Of a stretch of 64,000 nt of DNA, positions 11,239 to 22,212 are shown in pieces. Within the stretch, counting starts at the first letter, position 1; each line of letters opens with the position of its first letter. Under the pieces are notes generated by a model that did no database searches, had not been told where the DNA came from, and saw nothing but the letters and a program-made list of their open reading frames with translations. This stretch comes from Chrysoporthe austroafricana. Its lineage: Eukaryota; Ascomycota; Sordariomycetes; Diaporthales; Cryphonectriaceae. A program made the position numbers and the translations under genes. Location: positions 3,652,383 to 3,716,382 of the forward strand of contig JYIP02000004.1 in assembly GCA_001051155.2 (NCBI GenBank). Direction: 5' to 3'.

Positions 11239-12720
11239 GATGAGCTTGACGTTGTAAATATCAAATGTACAAGATATAGTGGCTTGCCATCCCAACGGCC
11301 GTAATGCTGCTTGCTCCTACCCCAGTGCCGATCACGTCTCCGCTCAGACAGGCGCAGCGAGGGCTCGGCAAAATCTCAGATCCAGTGGTGTCGTAACAGT
11401 AAGCTCTATAAGACAGAAGATCAAACAGAATTCGTTTCCCCAAGAATGAGAGACTCGCTTAATATTAGCCATGCCGTCCCGAACGCAAAGTATCACGTAT
11501 TGGGAACCGTGTCTCGGCGTCCTCGCCATCCCAGCTCGCGAGTATCGCCTGTCGCAAAGCTCGAGGAGCTAGAAATCGGCCAATATAGTAGCAGCAGCTG
11601 CTGAGGAGCATGCAAATATGGCACTATACATACTTAAGGCTGTAGTCGAGATCTGTTTGGACTCTTCTGCACGTAGTCGTGGGGTCGGTCCGTTCAAGAT
11701 GCTCAGTATCAAGTGAAAGCGGTAGGTCCCGTGGAATTCACTCAGTACCTAGGGGAGAATAATCGAAATCGCCCTCTCTCTCAAAACCAGAAACAACAGA
11801 TATAAAGACAACTTTCAGAAATTGAATATGGAGCGGCGATACCAGTTCCGTATTCATGCAAGGGTCCGAAAGCCCGGCGGTCCTGCTTGAGTAGCTTCAC
11901 CGACTACTTGCCCGAAGGTGGTAGCTGGATATCGACGCAGATGCTATGACTTCGAGGGCATGAGATAGCCAGATATGGCATCGAGTGCTCGCAGTACTGT
12001 TTCAGTACGAGGATCGATTCCAAGACCTCGTTATCATTCAAGTTCGTGAGCACGAATTGCGAACACATACATGCTCTAAAGTACAGTCCCAATTCGGTAA
12101 CTAACACACGAGTCAGGCTCCACTTCCAGCTCAGTTAGCGAACATGCGTGCGTTTTCCTACGCCTCCTCCTAGTTATGATCTTTTCCTTTGTGTAGCGCG
12201 CTACAAAGGGCCCCTTCAGCTGATCGAAACTGAAAATTTTCCCATAATTGACACGCGGTTGGGTTGGGCACTCCCGAGAAGACACACCAAATCATGCATC
12301 CGGTCGGCGCGACATCCGTCGCCGAGGCGATGGTGTTGCTGAAGCCCAAAAAGTATTTGTTCACCCAATACAACACAATGTCTCGTAGGCTAGTTCGAGG
12401 TGTCTGTAGGTTTCAATTTCTCTTCCAGAAGTCCCATTTTTAGATAAATCGGCGCCAATTCGATACTCCTGAAGCTGATGTGCTAATGGTACAATGAGAC
12501 GATGAGCGTAGATGGTCTTGGGCTTCCGTGATGACGGTCGATGACGTTACCCCTTTTCTGCCGTGACTGAACCCCTTTATGCCGACCACTCCATCCTTTG
12601 GTCACTTCCTCAAGCCAGTTGATTAAAAGGATAGAATACAAGTACGGTCTTTCAGTACCAGCAATCATCTTCCTAACACTGCAAACCTTTGTCTTTACAT
12701 CTACCAGCTCCTTACCCGCT
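11239..12720. other. intergenic stretch, no gene seen
   Basis: ORFs are all short, on both strands and without motifs. The segment separates the broken isochorismatase from the GFA-family gene. The bases from about 12580 to 12720 (AC/CT-rich, ending ACCCGCT before the ATG) are the likely promoter and leader of the latter. Confidence 0.5.
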
Positions 12721-13309
12721 ATGGCGCTCAACCTTACCGGCGGCTGCACCTGCGGAAGCCTGCAGTATGCCGTCAGGCTGGATTCTGCTGATTCCGCGAG
12801 GACTTCTTTGTGCCACTGCTCGAGTTGTAAGAAAGCCTTTGGTACCAATTATGGACTGACCTCCAAGGTGAGCAGCTGCCTCTCCAGCCGCTGCTGGACG
12901 CCGGGACCTGACTGGCAATCGAGATCCCAATCGAGAGCTTCAGCTATACCAGGGGAGAGCCAAAGCTCTTCAAGCAGAGCAATGGCGTCGTAAGAGAGTT
13001 CTGCTCAATCTGCGGCTCCTTCACCTGCGAATACGGCGTGAGTGCGCACCGAAACACCGACGCCTCTCTGGCTGGGTGCTCACAACTTTTCCAAACAGGA
13101 ACAAGCAGCGGACAAGTTCCGGTATATCACCTACGGGACACTAGATGATCCCGAGAAGCTGCCGCCAAAAGGCGAGTTTTTCTGCCGGGACAGAGACAGC
13201 TGGATACCTGAGGTGCCTGGTATGTTTCTCTTACCCTTTACACAAATTCACCGAACAGTCTGCTGATCGCCAAGTAGGACTCTTCCACAAACAACAAATC
13301 AAGGAGTAA
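12721..13309 (+). CDS. GFA/CENP-V domain zinc protein
   Basis: Four exons can be joined with continuous phase: 12721-12867, 12924-13037, 13099-13219 and 13278-13309, giving 137 residues. Donors are GTGAGC, GTGAGT and GTATGT, and the first intron has a CTGAC branch point. Family-defining cysteines are all present: GGCTCGSLQY (C9, C11), CHCSSCKK (C31, C33, C36) and FCSICGS (C76, C79). This is the glutathione-dependent formaldehyde-activating enzyme (GFA)/CENP-V fold, which binds zinc through these cysteines. Most fungal members have no tested substrate, and the name does not prove S-hydroxymethylglutathione synthase activity. The length is typical for the single-domain family. No targeting signal is visible, so a cytosolic location is assumed. 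Confidence 0.88.
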
Positions 13310-16300
13310 CGACGAAGCTGAAGTCTTAGCCAAGAATATTTACGTCGGGCAATGGTTGCTCATGTGCTTCGCAAGGTTGTGCTGTCGGGTGCGGTGTATC
13401 AATCCGGGTGGCATTTTTGAAAGCGTATGATTCTTATCAGCCAATGGTCTTATGCTTGAAAGCGTCTAGACATTGTAATCGTTTAATTCAGATAGCTTGA
13501 GATTTTGTATCGAGGACCATGGTCTACGCAGTCGTGATGAAATCATGCATCACAATCCAGGTGTTCATTACAATCAGCTAGCTGGTTTGTACTCTCTCTT
13601 CAGGCAAAACGTTGATGGGTTTGACGATTAGTGGAGGATACGACCATGCAAAAGTTTTGCATGGTTTAGATGACCAAACAAATCAAATACATACATACAC
13701 TTCTAGGGGCGGTTGGAGGCAATCAAAGCCTTGGGCAGTATTTGGCTGGATAGCCTCTAGAGGATCACGAGTGAGATACTTCGTACTGAGAAAACGGCCG
13801 TATCGTAACAAGGGGAGTTCTCGCCTTGAATTATGCAAAGGGCAGCGTTGACCACAGCCTCCTCCCCAAACAAGTTCCAGACACCGCAGCGCGACGTGTC
13901 GCGTTATCCGTCTACCAGCCAGCACATCAGGTGATCGGACGTGGTGGCTCCTGCTGTGCAGTGTAATACGACGCCGGTGAGATGATCACACCCTCGTGGC
14001 TGGATGGAACGTGTTAGGGAACGTTGGGCTGTGATGCTCACGAAGTTCTCGTGCGCAGAAAAAAAGTCTGTGACCAGCTGAGTCTTCATTTCCTCTTCGC
14101 TTGCTACTTGCCGTGCTTTAGCCAGCGCGGCTCAACATCTTTGATTGGAGCTACGTTTTCAGGGCATGGCCTTTGGGCTAAGGGCTCAGTCAGGTTTCAC
14201 CGAGCCAGCTGGCGTCTGCAGGCTCGATTCTAGGGCAGTGAATGTGGTTGCACCGCATCTAGGGGCGAATGCCTTTGAGTGTGGCTTTCCACCCAGTAAC
14301 AGCATACGGTATCGAGCAGGCTGTGAGAGAACCATATAGTTTGACATGGTTGGAGTTTCATCATCCCCTGTGAATGGCACCCGACAGAAGCGGACGACTG
14401 AGGAAACAGGACACGGACGCAAAAGCATCCACGACTCGATTCTAGCGCTGCAGTGCTGCAGACTCAGGGACATGCGCAATGATGCACAACGGAGCACCAG
14501 ATCGAGGCCCGGCACGACCTGGTTCTGGAAGCCCTTATATGCAGGAATAATGCGCCCGACAAGGCGGCTTCCACGGTGGGAGACTATGTAGTAGCGCATC
14601 TGCATGACAGGTCCCTCGCCCGGCTAAGCAGGCTACCTTGGAGCGAGTACGAATCTCGCGATCGCTTGCATCGACCCTGGTCCAGCGCGGGGGCGCACCT
14701 GGCTCTAGGGTACGATGCTACTAGGTCCGCTGAGAATGTGGAGCGCGGAGAGAACTCCCGAGGCCAGATGCAAAAATAATGTGATGCAAGCTGTCAAAGT
14801 TGTCTATGCTTAAGCCCCGAGAGGCAGATCTGACATGTGGGTCAGACTGGTCAACGTCCACCTTTCCAGATCGAGCCGAGTAAACGGTTTTCGAGGAGAC
14901 ACAAAGTGTCGATGCGCTTACACAGGTGTGATGTGACAAGGAATCCAGTGACTATATTCGACGAGTTTGCGACCGTATCGGAACGGCCGCGTCGCGCAGA
15001 ACAGAGCTGTCTCGGAGCCTGGAGGAGCCCGGAGGACGAGCAACCATATGCATGGTCTTCTAGGACAGCTTCGAGAAGCAGCTTTGCCCCTGCGATCCCG
15101 GCGCTGAGTCACTTCCGCACATGTTGTGCTGGCTATGTGTCCGATCCGGGACCAATGGTAGGTGTGCAGTACTAGCTGGCAGTACGATGGACAAGGCCTG
15201 CCTGCAGACCTGGTTTCGGACCCCAGTAGGATCTCAGAGAAAGCTAGAGAGCCGCGCGCTTCCCTATGGAGACCGGGACAAGAATCGCAGAGCCGCAAAA
15301 CGTAATATGCATCGTGTCATGCCAAATCATGTTGATCAGCTGAGGTGGCGTGGCGTACGAATGTGCTGGAAATGAGGAATAGATCGACAGCAGGATCGCA
15401 GTGCTTGCTGCATCGGTTAGTGTTGGCCTCAACGAGATACAATGGACATCTGGAGTGACCGCGGGTGCTTCGGCGGACACGCCCGAACGCGTCAGGAGCG
15501 GAGGCGAGGCTGAAGAGGTCGTCAGCAACAAGCCCTTGGACTACACCACTACGGGTTAAGGAGTTGCATCTTTTAGCGTGTTTCTGCAGCGCCCGAGTCA
15601 AAGTGGAATAAACGCAGATCAGTCGCCTGGTTGCCTCGTTTTGCACTTGGTGCAAACTATTTGCGACCCAGCGGGCTGAACATGACGAAATTCTTCACGG
15701 GGCACCCATCCCCCCATGTTCTGCCGCTGCAGAACCTGCTGTAGTTGAGGCTGAGATGGTGTGAAAGGTCGCGCCCGCCCGGAGCAGGCGATGGGCACCA
15801 GCTGAACACGAACAAGCATCTCGCATTCTCGCGACGTTGTCTGAGCAAGCGCCAAATACCAGATCTTTGAGCAACGAGAGACCGGTGATGCGACCAGTCA
15901 CCTCGCACCAGAGACCAGGCTCATTGTTCGTCTCTGACTCGAGGTTTGCAGCTGTCCGACCACTGGAATCGATGCTATTGTCCTCGAGAGCAGCCCTTGA
16001 TGATAAGGTGCGACTCTGATGATCTAGCGCTTGAAGGGTGTTCGCTGCCTTGTGTGTAGCCATCGACCAATCGAGTCGTCTTGAACGGGCGAGATATCAT
16101 CGGTGAGGTATGCAAAGCGTACTTGCGGTGTGATACACCCACACAAGCCGGGCAATGCCAGTTTTCTTGTCTGCGACCGGACGGTTGTTTAGCAAATGCG
16201 CAGCTCGGTTCCGTTCATCCTTTTGTTGTAGGCTGTCTTGTCTCGTTTAGCAGGGGATTCTTTACCTCGTGAAGCCCAACCACAAACATTCCGTTGCAAC

Positions 16301-16783
16301 GTCTTTGCCCAATAAGCCACATCTTCCGAGGTCAGCATTGGGCTGTTGTGGGGGTTGGCCAAGTGACACCGGCGCTCAAGTACATCTGCATTCGACGGTG
16401 CAGGCGTGGCTGAACATCCCGGTGCATGTCCTACACCATCATCGCCTGATATGCGCCGGCCAGGTCTCATGGCCTTTGTCCGCCTCACTATTCGAAGCCC
16501 CTAAGAGAAATAACCTCGCCTTTTGTACACTTGTACGCTGCGATCCTGAAGGTTATATAGGCTCCCTCTGTTGCCTTGTGCCCGATCATAGTATTTCACC
16601 CTTCTTCAACTTACTTTGCTTTGCCTCCTGTGACCAACTGCTTACCCTCCTATTTCAAGAAATTGCCTCATTATCGTGGTCACGGACCATAAATTCACAG
16701 CTCAACAAGGCGGACAGCCCCCTCAACTGCACATCCCTCAGGGGTTTAGGCAGTCTCGCGTCAGCCAGAGAATACCACCCCAG
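13310..16783. other. 3.5 kb stretch without a supportable gene
   Basis: Many short overlapping ORFs occur on both strands, none longer than about 140 residues outside the overlap with the next gene and none with a recognised motif. The segment just before 16784 is open in the frame of the downstream gene back to about 16676 and contains a CAG acceptor at 16693-16699, so the first coding exon of that gene may lie somewhere upstream. A TATATAG element is present near 16555. No transposon termini, tRNA or rRNA signatures were seen. Confidence 0.45.
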
Positions 16784-18976
16784 ATGTCGCCTCCTCAAGC
16801 ATTCCGGCCCTTGCCACAGCAAGGGCCCTTTGCACAAGGCAATATCCCGCACTCCCCCCAACGACAACAACCGCGAGGCTTCTGCCAACCCCCAATCAAT
16901 CCTCCACCCCCACCCCCAGAAATCATCCCGGATGAGATCGGCCGGGAGGTCGAGCAGATCGACCTTAGAGGCGAAAGCCTCACAGAGGAAGAGTACTTCG
17001 AGCTCCTCTCACAATACATCATCTTTCGCTTCGAGAAGGTCGAGCCAAATGACCAATACGATATCAACGGCAACAAGATCAACTCGACCTGGGCCAGATG
17101 CACACGACGACGCCTTCCTAACGTTGACCACGCTAAGACTCTGGAGGAGGTTCGACGCCTGAACCTGAAGGATAGGGATCCCGAGAAAGGAAAATGGCCG
17201 ACCATCTTGACGAAGCAACGGTCGCTCGGTACCAACGCCCAGGACCAGCTTACAAGGGCACAGCGCGACCTGTCAGCCGAGCTCCGCGACGAGCGTTTCT
17301 GGATCGTGCTCGACCAGATCGACTGGACGGAGAGGCCCCTCATTGAAAAGGACGACAAGATCAAGCGGCGGCCCTCGACCACGAAGCGGAAGTCGTACCA
17401 GAAGGAGAGGACCGAACGTATCTCCATCACTGCGTACTTCAAATCGTGCCCGCGCCCTGATCAAGTTCCCAGCGAGCTATACCATAAACTGCATCGCGAG
17501 CCGTTAGGTATGCAAGACCAGGTAGCGAGGCAAGAACGGGAGCCGCAGCTGCAGCAGGTGAGGGCCCGTGCGAATAACATCCGCGAGCAGAACCTTGCTA
17601 GCCCCAACATGCAACAGCCTCACCATGTGCAATATGCTCCCGGCCCGCAAGTGCACCCTCCGCAAGTTCAGCAACCGCAGCCACCTCGAGGACCGCCGAT
17701 GCCTCCGCCAGGAGCCTTCGGACAGATGCCACCAAAGCAAGGACCGCCGATGCCTCCGCCAGGAGCCTTTGGACAGGTGCCACCAAAGCAGGGACCACCG
17801 ATGCCTCCGCCAGGAGCCTTTGTACAGATGCAACCAAACCACAGACTGCCGGTGCCTCCACAAGGAGCCTTTGGACAGGTGCCACCAAACCAAAGACAAC
17901 CGATGCCTCCGCAAGGAGCCTTCGGCCAGGTGCCGCCAAACCAAAGACAACTGATGCCTCCGCAAGGAGCCTTCGGCCAGGTGCCACCAAACCAGGGACA
18001 GCAACGGCACGCGCACGACGGCCCAATGCCCCCACCACCTCCGCACATGCATGGTGCCAACCGCCCCAACCGCCACGGCACTCCCATCATCGTCGAGCAT
18101 GACCACCGCAACAGACGCCGACGCAGCAGCTCATGTGGATCATCCTCCAGCGACAGCGGGTCGCGGTCGGACTCCGACTCCGACTGCGGCTCGACCACCA
18201 TCACGATGCCCTCGTCCGGCTCATCCTCACCGCGGATGGGGCGCGGCCGTCCCAACTTTCCTAACAAGCCGCGTGGTCCTGGCCCGATCTACGTCGAGGA
18301 GCCCGATGATTTCGTGGGCAAGCACTTCCCCAGACGGAAGCACAGCCGCGAGCATAGCCGCGGGCGCAAGGAGTACAGCGCCACCGGTAGCAACGTCAAG
18401 ATCCGAGTGCCTCAGCCAGCGGCGCGGCACGTGAATCCATGTCCGCCCGAGGACCTTACGCACATGCGCTACGAGGCATTCCGCGAAGGTGTCCGCGCCG
18501 GCCGCGCAGACCAGCGGGATGAGGACAGGGCCTGGGAGCAGCTGGACCACGCGGCCCGGAAGTACGTGCCTGCCCGGTCGCGTATGGAGACTCGGTATGA
18601 GATGCGCAGCACGCCGCGGACGGAGATTGGCGAGGAACGCGACTATAAGGCACCCGGGGTTCGACTCGTCCCGGTGAGTGAGATCGGCCGGCAACGCTCG
18701 CGCGAGCGGATTCTGTATGAGGACCTTGGCGGGTTGCATCTGGGCGGTGGTCATGGGGGCGACTTTTCGCGGTATAATGATCGTAATACGTTTTATCAGG
18801 AAGAGCAGCGGCGTCGGGTGGCGCAGGCTCGCGAGGAACAGGATGAGATCATGCTGGAACAGGATATGAGAAGGCGGCGCGATGAACGATCACCCCCAAG
18901 AGTCCAATTCATGGCTAAGCCGATGGCGTCGCGATTTGTGGTCAGGGGAGGCCCTCGCTATGAGTATGACATCTGA
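16784..18976 (+). CDS. proline-rich repeat protein with RS-like tail
   Basis: The first in-frame ATG (16784) gives 730 residues. The reading frame is open and protein-like for another 36 codons upstream, to a possible acceptor at 16699, so the true start may be in an unseen upstream exon. The order is: a Pro/Gln-rich N-terminus with a run of seven prolines; a conserved-looking segment (about residues 45-230, for example LTEEEYFELLSQYIIFRFEK and FWIVLDQIDWTERPLI); six tandem 17-residue repeats (17690-17995); then Arg/Ser/Asp-rich stretches (RNRRRRSSS, SDSDSD, KHSREHSRGRK); and a charged C-terminal region rich in Arg and Glu. The composition suggests a nuclear, RNA- or chromatin-associated disordered protein. 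I recognise no named domain, and the function is unknown. Confidence 0.7.
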   Translation: MSPPQAFRPLPQQGPFAQGNIPHSPQRQQPRGFCQPPINPPPPPPEIIPDEIGREVEQIDLRGESLTEEEYFELLSQYIIFRFEKVEPNDQYDINGNKINSTWARCTRRRLPNVDHAKTLEEVRRLNLKDRDPEKGKWPTILTKQRSLGTNAQDQLTRAQRDLSAELRDERFWIVLDQIDWTERPLIEKDDKIKRRPSTTKRKSYQKERTERISITAYFKSCPRPDQVPSELYHKLHREPLGMQDQVARQEREPQLQQVRARANNIREQNLASPNMQQPHHVQYAPGPQVHPPQVQQPQPPRGPPMPPPGAFGQMPPKQGPPMPPPGAFGQVPPKQGPPMPPPGAFVQMQPNHRLPVPPQGAFGQVPPNQRQPMPPQGAFGQVPPNQRQLMPPQGAFGQVPPNQGQQRHAHDGPMPPPPPHMHGANRPNRHGTPIIVEHDHRNRRRRSSSCGSSSSDSGSRSDSDSDCGSTTITMPSSGSSSPRMGRGRPNFPNKPRGPGPIYVEEPDDFVGKHFPRRKHSREHSRGRKEYSATGSNVKIRVPQPAARHVNPCPPEDLTHMRYEAFREGVRAGRADQRDEDRAWEQLDHAARKYVPARSRMETRYEMRSTPRTEIGEERDYKAPGVRLVPVSEIGRQRSRERILYEDLGGLHLGGGHGGDFSRYNDRNTFYQEEQRRRVAQAREEQDEIMLEQDMRRRRDERSPPRVQFMAKPMASRFVVRGGPRYEYDI
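17690..17995 (+). repeat. in-frame 51-bp tandem repeat, six copies
   Basis: Six consecutive 51-bp units encode variants of GPPMPPPGAFGQVPPKQ. Copies 1-2 are nearly identical, copy 3 is the most diverged (VQMQPNH), and copies 4-6 share PPQGAFGQVPPNQ. The gradient of identity points to expansion from either end by unequal exchange or slippage. Because the unit is a multiple of three, copy-number change keeps the frame. Confidence 0.9.
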
Positions 18977-19684
18977 ATCTATTTCTTTTGTGAGAGTGGA
19001 TGATAACATGGTCGTGATACCTGTTGGAAGAGATGATATGGAGTGGAGTTATGGCTTGTAATGTTTCAGTTCCTTTTGTCACGAAGCCTGCTCATAAAAT
19101 ATCCTAAATCAAGAGATTGATAGTCGAATAAGAATGATACCCATGCTCCTGGTGGAGACCACGGCGCGAGTAAGTTTCGTGACTGAAGCACTGCCTTGCT
19201 GCATTCTCTCTTCATCTGTGACCTTCATATAGCAGGTCCTGCCCCAAAATGGGCCGAGACCGAGCATCCAGTGAAGAGGCGACGACGCACATTTGCGCCC
19301 AAGCGGAATGTCTGTCCAATGTCAGCCGGTCACGCTGGTCTAGGGTTGTATTGCAGGGCACTAGAAACTCACAAGAGACCAGTAAAAACAATGCAGACAA
19401 GTGACGTGGACGAACCACAATGGGACGTAATATGTGGGAAGACCATATTGGTTTGTGATCACTCTCCAATGCCTCAACATCTCGAGTAATCATTACCAGA
19501 TCAGTTGAACGGGCCGGACGTGCAAGGGTGAGAAAGCGGCCTAGCAGGGACGTCAAGGTTCGCTCCCTCATCGACACTGAAAATTGAGTCTGTGTCTCTT
19601 GTGTAATTGGACCTCGTGAGATCGTGGTTGACTCTTCTCGTCTGATCCTCGAATGCGAGTCTTGCTCATCGCAAATGGCGGCCC
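18977..19684. other. convergent intergenic stretch
   Basis: It lies between the 3' ends of the repeat protein (plus) and the FAR1-like gene (minus). There are AT-rich pieces downstream of the plus-strand stop, including ATAAAATATCC near 19095, suitable for 3' processing. ORFs inside it are short and motif-free. Confidence 0.5.
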
Positions 19685-20353
19685 TCAAGGCTCGGCCTCT
19701 AATGCGTCCGGCAAAGGATCGGGTTCATGATTGCATCGCTGGTGCGTCGGCAGATCGCTGTGCTGAACGACAAACGTCCCCGAGCCTTGCACTATCTCTT
19801 GCAGCAAGAAGCGCAGCGGGCAGTCGCGCAACTTGGACACCCGCGGCTTATTGATACGGTAGCCCATGCTCGCCTTCTCCCGTCTCCGTTGCTCGTCCAT
19901 CAGGTTGGGCTTGCCAGCCAGGACACAAGTGACGACAAGTTTCACCCTCGCCCCGGTCAGCTTAGACCGCATGATCTTGACCGAGTAGCCGCGGGCTTGA
20001 GTCCACTGGTTGAGCTCCTGCTTGAGGCGGGTTGCGTCAGCGCGGTCATTCTTGGAGGGTCTGTAAGGCCCGCCATTGCTGAAGATATGGCCTTCTGGTG
20101 GCGGTCGTCCAATGCCAGTCTCGGATCCCTCGAGGCCGTTGAGAGCATCTTCCCCTTCCGCGTCGCCGACTTCAAGACGTGCACGAAGGTTGGCATTCTC
20201 GTTCTTGAGCGCCTTGTTCTCCTTGGCGGTCTGTTCCAGAGCATCGCGGAGGTTGTTGATCTCCCTCTGGAACTGCTCAGTCAGCGCTAGGGCGATGTCT
20301 GCCTTGGCCTGAGCTACGGCGAGCTGAACAGCGACATCGTTGGGAGCAGCCAT
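19685..20353 (-). CDS. FAR1-like (WRKY-GCM1 type) DNA-binding-like protein with coiled coil
   Basis: A single-exon protein of 222 residues starts at ATG 20353; the frame is open slightly upstream but without a further ATG. Residues 8-62 are a strong coiled-coil candidate (Ala/Gln/Leu/Glu heptads, for example LRDALEQTAKENKALKNEN). Residues 105-211 resemble the FAR1/MULE N-terminal zinc domain: a W-x-RGYSVKIMRSK strand, then VTC (C143), DCPLRF (C178) and a terminal HQRCNHEP (H204, H209), matching the C...CPFR...HNHE layout. In other fungi this domain usually sits at the N-terminus of Mutator-like transposases. No transposase catalytic domain is visible downstream, so the gene looks like a stand-alone or domesticated DNA-binding protein. 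It is divergent to TPI, with 519 bp between starts. The family link is by motif only. Confidence 0.6.
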   Translation of the reverse strand: MAAPNDVAVQLAVAQAKADIALALTEQFQREINNLRDALEQTAKENKALKNENANLRARLEVGDAEGEDALNGLEGSETGIGRPPPEGHIFSNGGPYRPSKNDRADATRLKQELNQWTQARGYSVKIMRSKLTGARVKLVVTCVLAGKPNLMDEQRRREKASMGYRINKPRVSKLRDCPLRFLLQEIVQGSGTFVVQHSDLPTHQRCNHEPDPLPDALEAEP

Positions 20354-20872
20354 GTCGAGGGGCCTCGATGTTTTGATGGGCCTCAGGGGATTTCCTGAAG
20401 ACTGCAAGTTGAACCAAACATGCGACCGGGATTACCCGAGAATAAGGGCGCGCATCCGACTAGGGCTCATGCTCCAGCGCGACACATCCGAGCGCCTACA
20501 ATATCAGGCCACAGACTTGCAGGTCACGCGGGAACTGTAGGGAGGCTCAGGTAGAGTCCGGCATGAAGTCATCCTGTGAGACGAGGTTTGTTGGTGTTAA
20601 TGGAAGCGGACAAGTCCCGGGTGCGTCGAACGAGACGCGTGGGGCTTGACCCGCAACAGGGGTGTTGTCAGCCCCTCCAAAGCCCAAGACCCCTCCAAAT
20701 CCTGGGAGCTTCGCTACTGCGTCACAGCCCTTGGCTATATACTCTTCCTCAAATCTTCCGCGAACTCCCTTCCTCACGGTGACCTCTGCTCTCCTACGGC
20801 CCTGAGTCCCAATCCAAGATATCGAGCTTCAGATTCGTATCATCTCTGATCTGCACAAACAAATTGCCCAAC
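20354..20872 (+). promoter_or_regulatory. divergent promoter region, TPI side with TATA and CT-rich leader
   Basis: The 519 bp lies between the FAR1-like start (minus) and the TPI start (plus). On the TPI side a TATATA element at about 20736-20741 is followed by a pyrimidine-rich run (CTCTTCCTC..., CTCCCTTCCTCAC) up to the leader. TATA plus CT tract is the classic core promoter arrangement of strongly expressed fungal glycolytic genes. The leader ends CCCAACATGG, a good start context. Confidence 0.6.
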
Positions 20873-21854
20873 ATGGCTCGCAAGTTCTTCGTGGGAGGAA
20901 ACTGGAAGATGTACGCTGCCCTCCAGCTCGTGAAAACCCCTCAGAGCTACCGTGTACTCCCCCGGAGTATGAGGAGCTACGGCACTGACGATAGCTTCCT
21001 GAGCACTACAGGAACGGGACGATCTCGTCCGTCAAGGAACTCGTTAAGGTCCTGAACGAGGCGACGATCGACCCCAATGTTGGTATGTCTTGGATCCCCT
21101 TCATTGTCACGCCACCTGTATGTGGCCCGGGCCTGTACCCGGACCTCTATCCCGGGCAGACAAGACACGAGTGAGAGAAGTCAGGCTGATTCCAAGCTCT
21201 TCCCCTTGGCCAGAGGTCGTCGTCGCCCCGCCAGCCCTCCACCTCCTCCTCGTCCGCGAGCAACTGCGCAAGGATATTGCGGTGGCCTCGCAGAACGTCT
21301 TCGACAAGCCCAACGGCGCCTTCACCGGCGAGATTTCCGTCTCCCAGCTCCAGGACAGCGGCATTGCCTGGACCATCCTGGGCCACAGCGAGCGGCGGAC
21401 CATCCTGGGCGAGAGCGACGAGGTTGTCGCCTCCAAGACCAAGTATGCGATCGACAATGGCGTCGGCGTCATCTGGTGCTGCGGTGAGTCCCTCGAGGTC
21501 CGCGAGGCCGGCAACACCGTCTCCGTTGTGACCAAGCAGCTGGATGCGCTCAAGGCCAAAATCGGCACCCAGGACTGGTCTAAGATCGTCATTGCGTACG
21601 AGCCCATCTGGGCCATCGGTACCGGCAAGGTAGCCACCACCGAGCAGGCGCAGGAGGTCCACGCTGCTATCCGCAAGTGGCTCAAGGAGAATGTCGGTGA
21701 CAAGGCTGCCGAGGAGACGCGCATCCTGTACGGTGGCAGTGTCAGTGAGAAGAACTGCAAGGACCTGAGCAAGCAGCCCGACATTGACGGCTTCCTGGTT
21801 GGCGGTGCCAGCTTGAAGCCTGCCTTTGTCGACATCATAAACTCCCTGCAGTAG
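20873..21854 (+). CDS. tpiA: triosephosphate isomerase
   Basis: Interconverts dihydroxyacetone phosphate and glyceraldehyde 3-phosphate in glycolysis, in the cytosol as a dimer. Three exons join in phase: 20873-20910, 21012-21082 and 21214-21854, giving 249 residues, the usual length. The catalytic lysine is K12 in GGNWKM, split from the next exon by the first intron. The catalytic histidine is in LGHSERR, the catalytic glutamate in YEPIWAIGTGK, and the phosphate-binding YGGSV and GFLVGGASL loops are present. Introns use GTACGC and GTATGT donors and ACAG/CCAG acceptors. The very short first exon (38 nt) is typical of this gene in Pezizomycotina. It converges with the mL43 gene downstream. Confidence 0.97.
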
Positions 21855-22212
21855 AAGGGTTCTTGCGGAAGGTCACGGACATGCCCGCGTGGCATCATCA
21901 TTGCGCCTCGACATGATTCAGCGCAAAGCAGAGCTGAGGGAGGTGACCATCAGATGCGAGGCTCAACGTGACATAAGCAGCGAGATAACCAATACAATTC
22001 TCGGAACGAACCGAATCTCTTGCGTTGCTTGAAGTGTCTTGTTTTGCGCTCCCAAACGTAGTAAGTTCAGTTTGAGCATATGGTCTACGCGACGCCTAGT
22101 CAGAGACGCATATCTCTGATGTAGCGTACCAACTCTTGTATATATGCAGTTTTACGGCCACACCCTCCCCACCCCCAATACTCCCACTGTAGCCATCAAG
22201 CCGCCACATCCT
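21855..22212. other. convergent intergenic stretch (TPI and mL43 3' ends)
   Basis: No ORF of note. It holds the 3' regions of two convergent genes, with TGTATATATGCAG near 22137. Confidence 0.55.

Noticed and set aside
19212..19688. 158-residue minus-strand ORF just past the FAR1-like stop
   Set aside because: It does not start with ATG and no splice sites join it to the upstream gene. The FAR1-like protein has a natural end.
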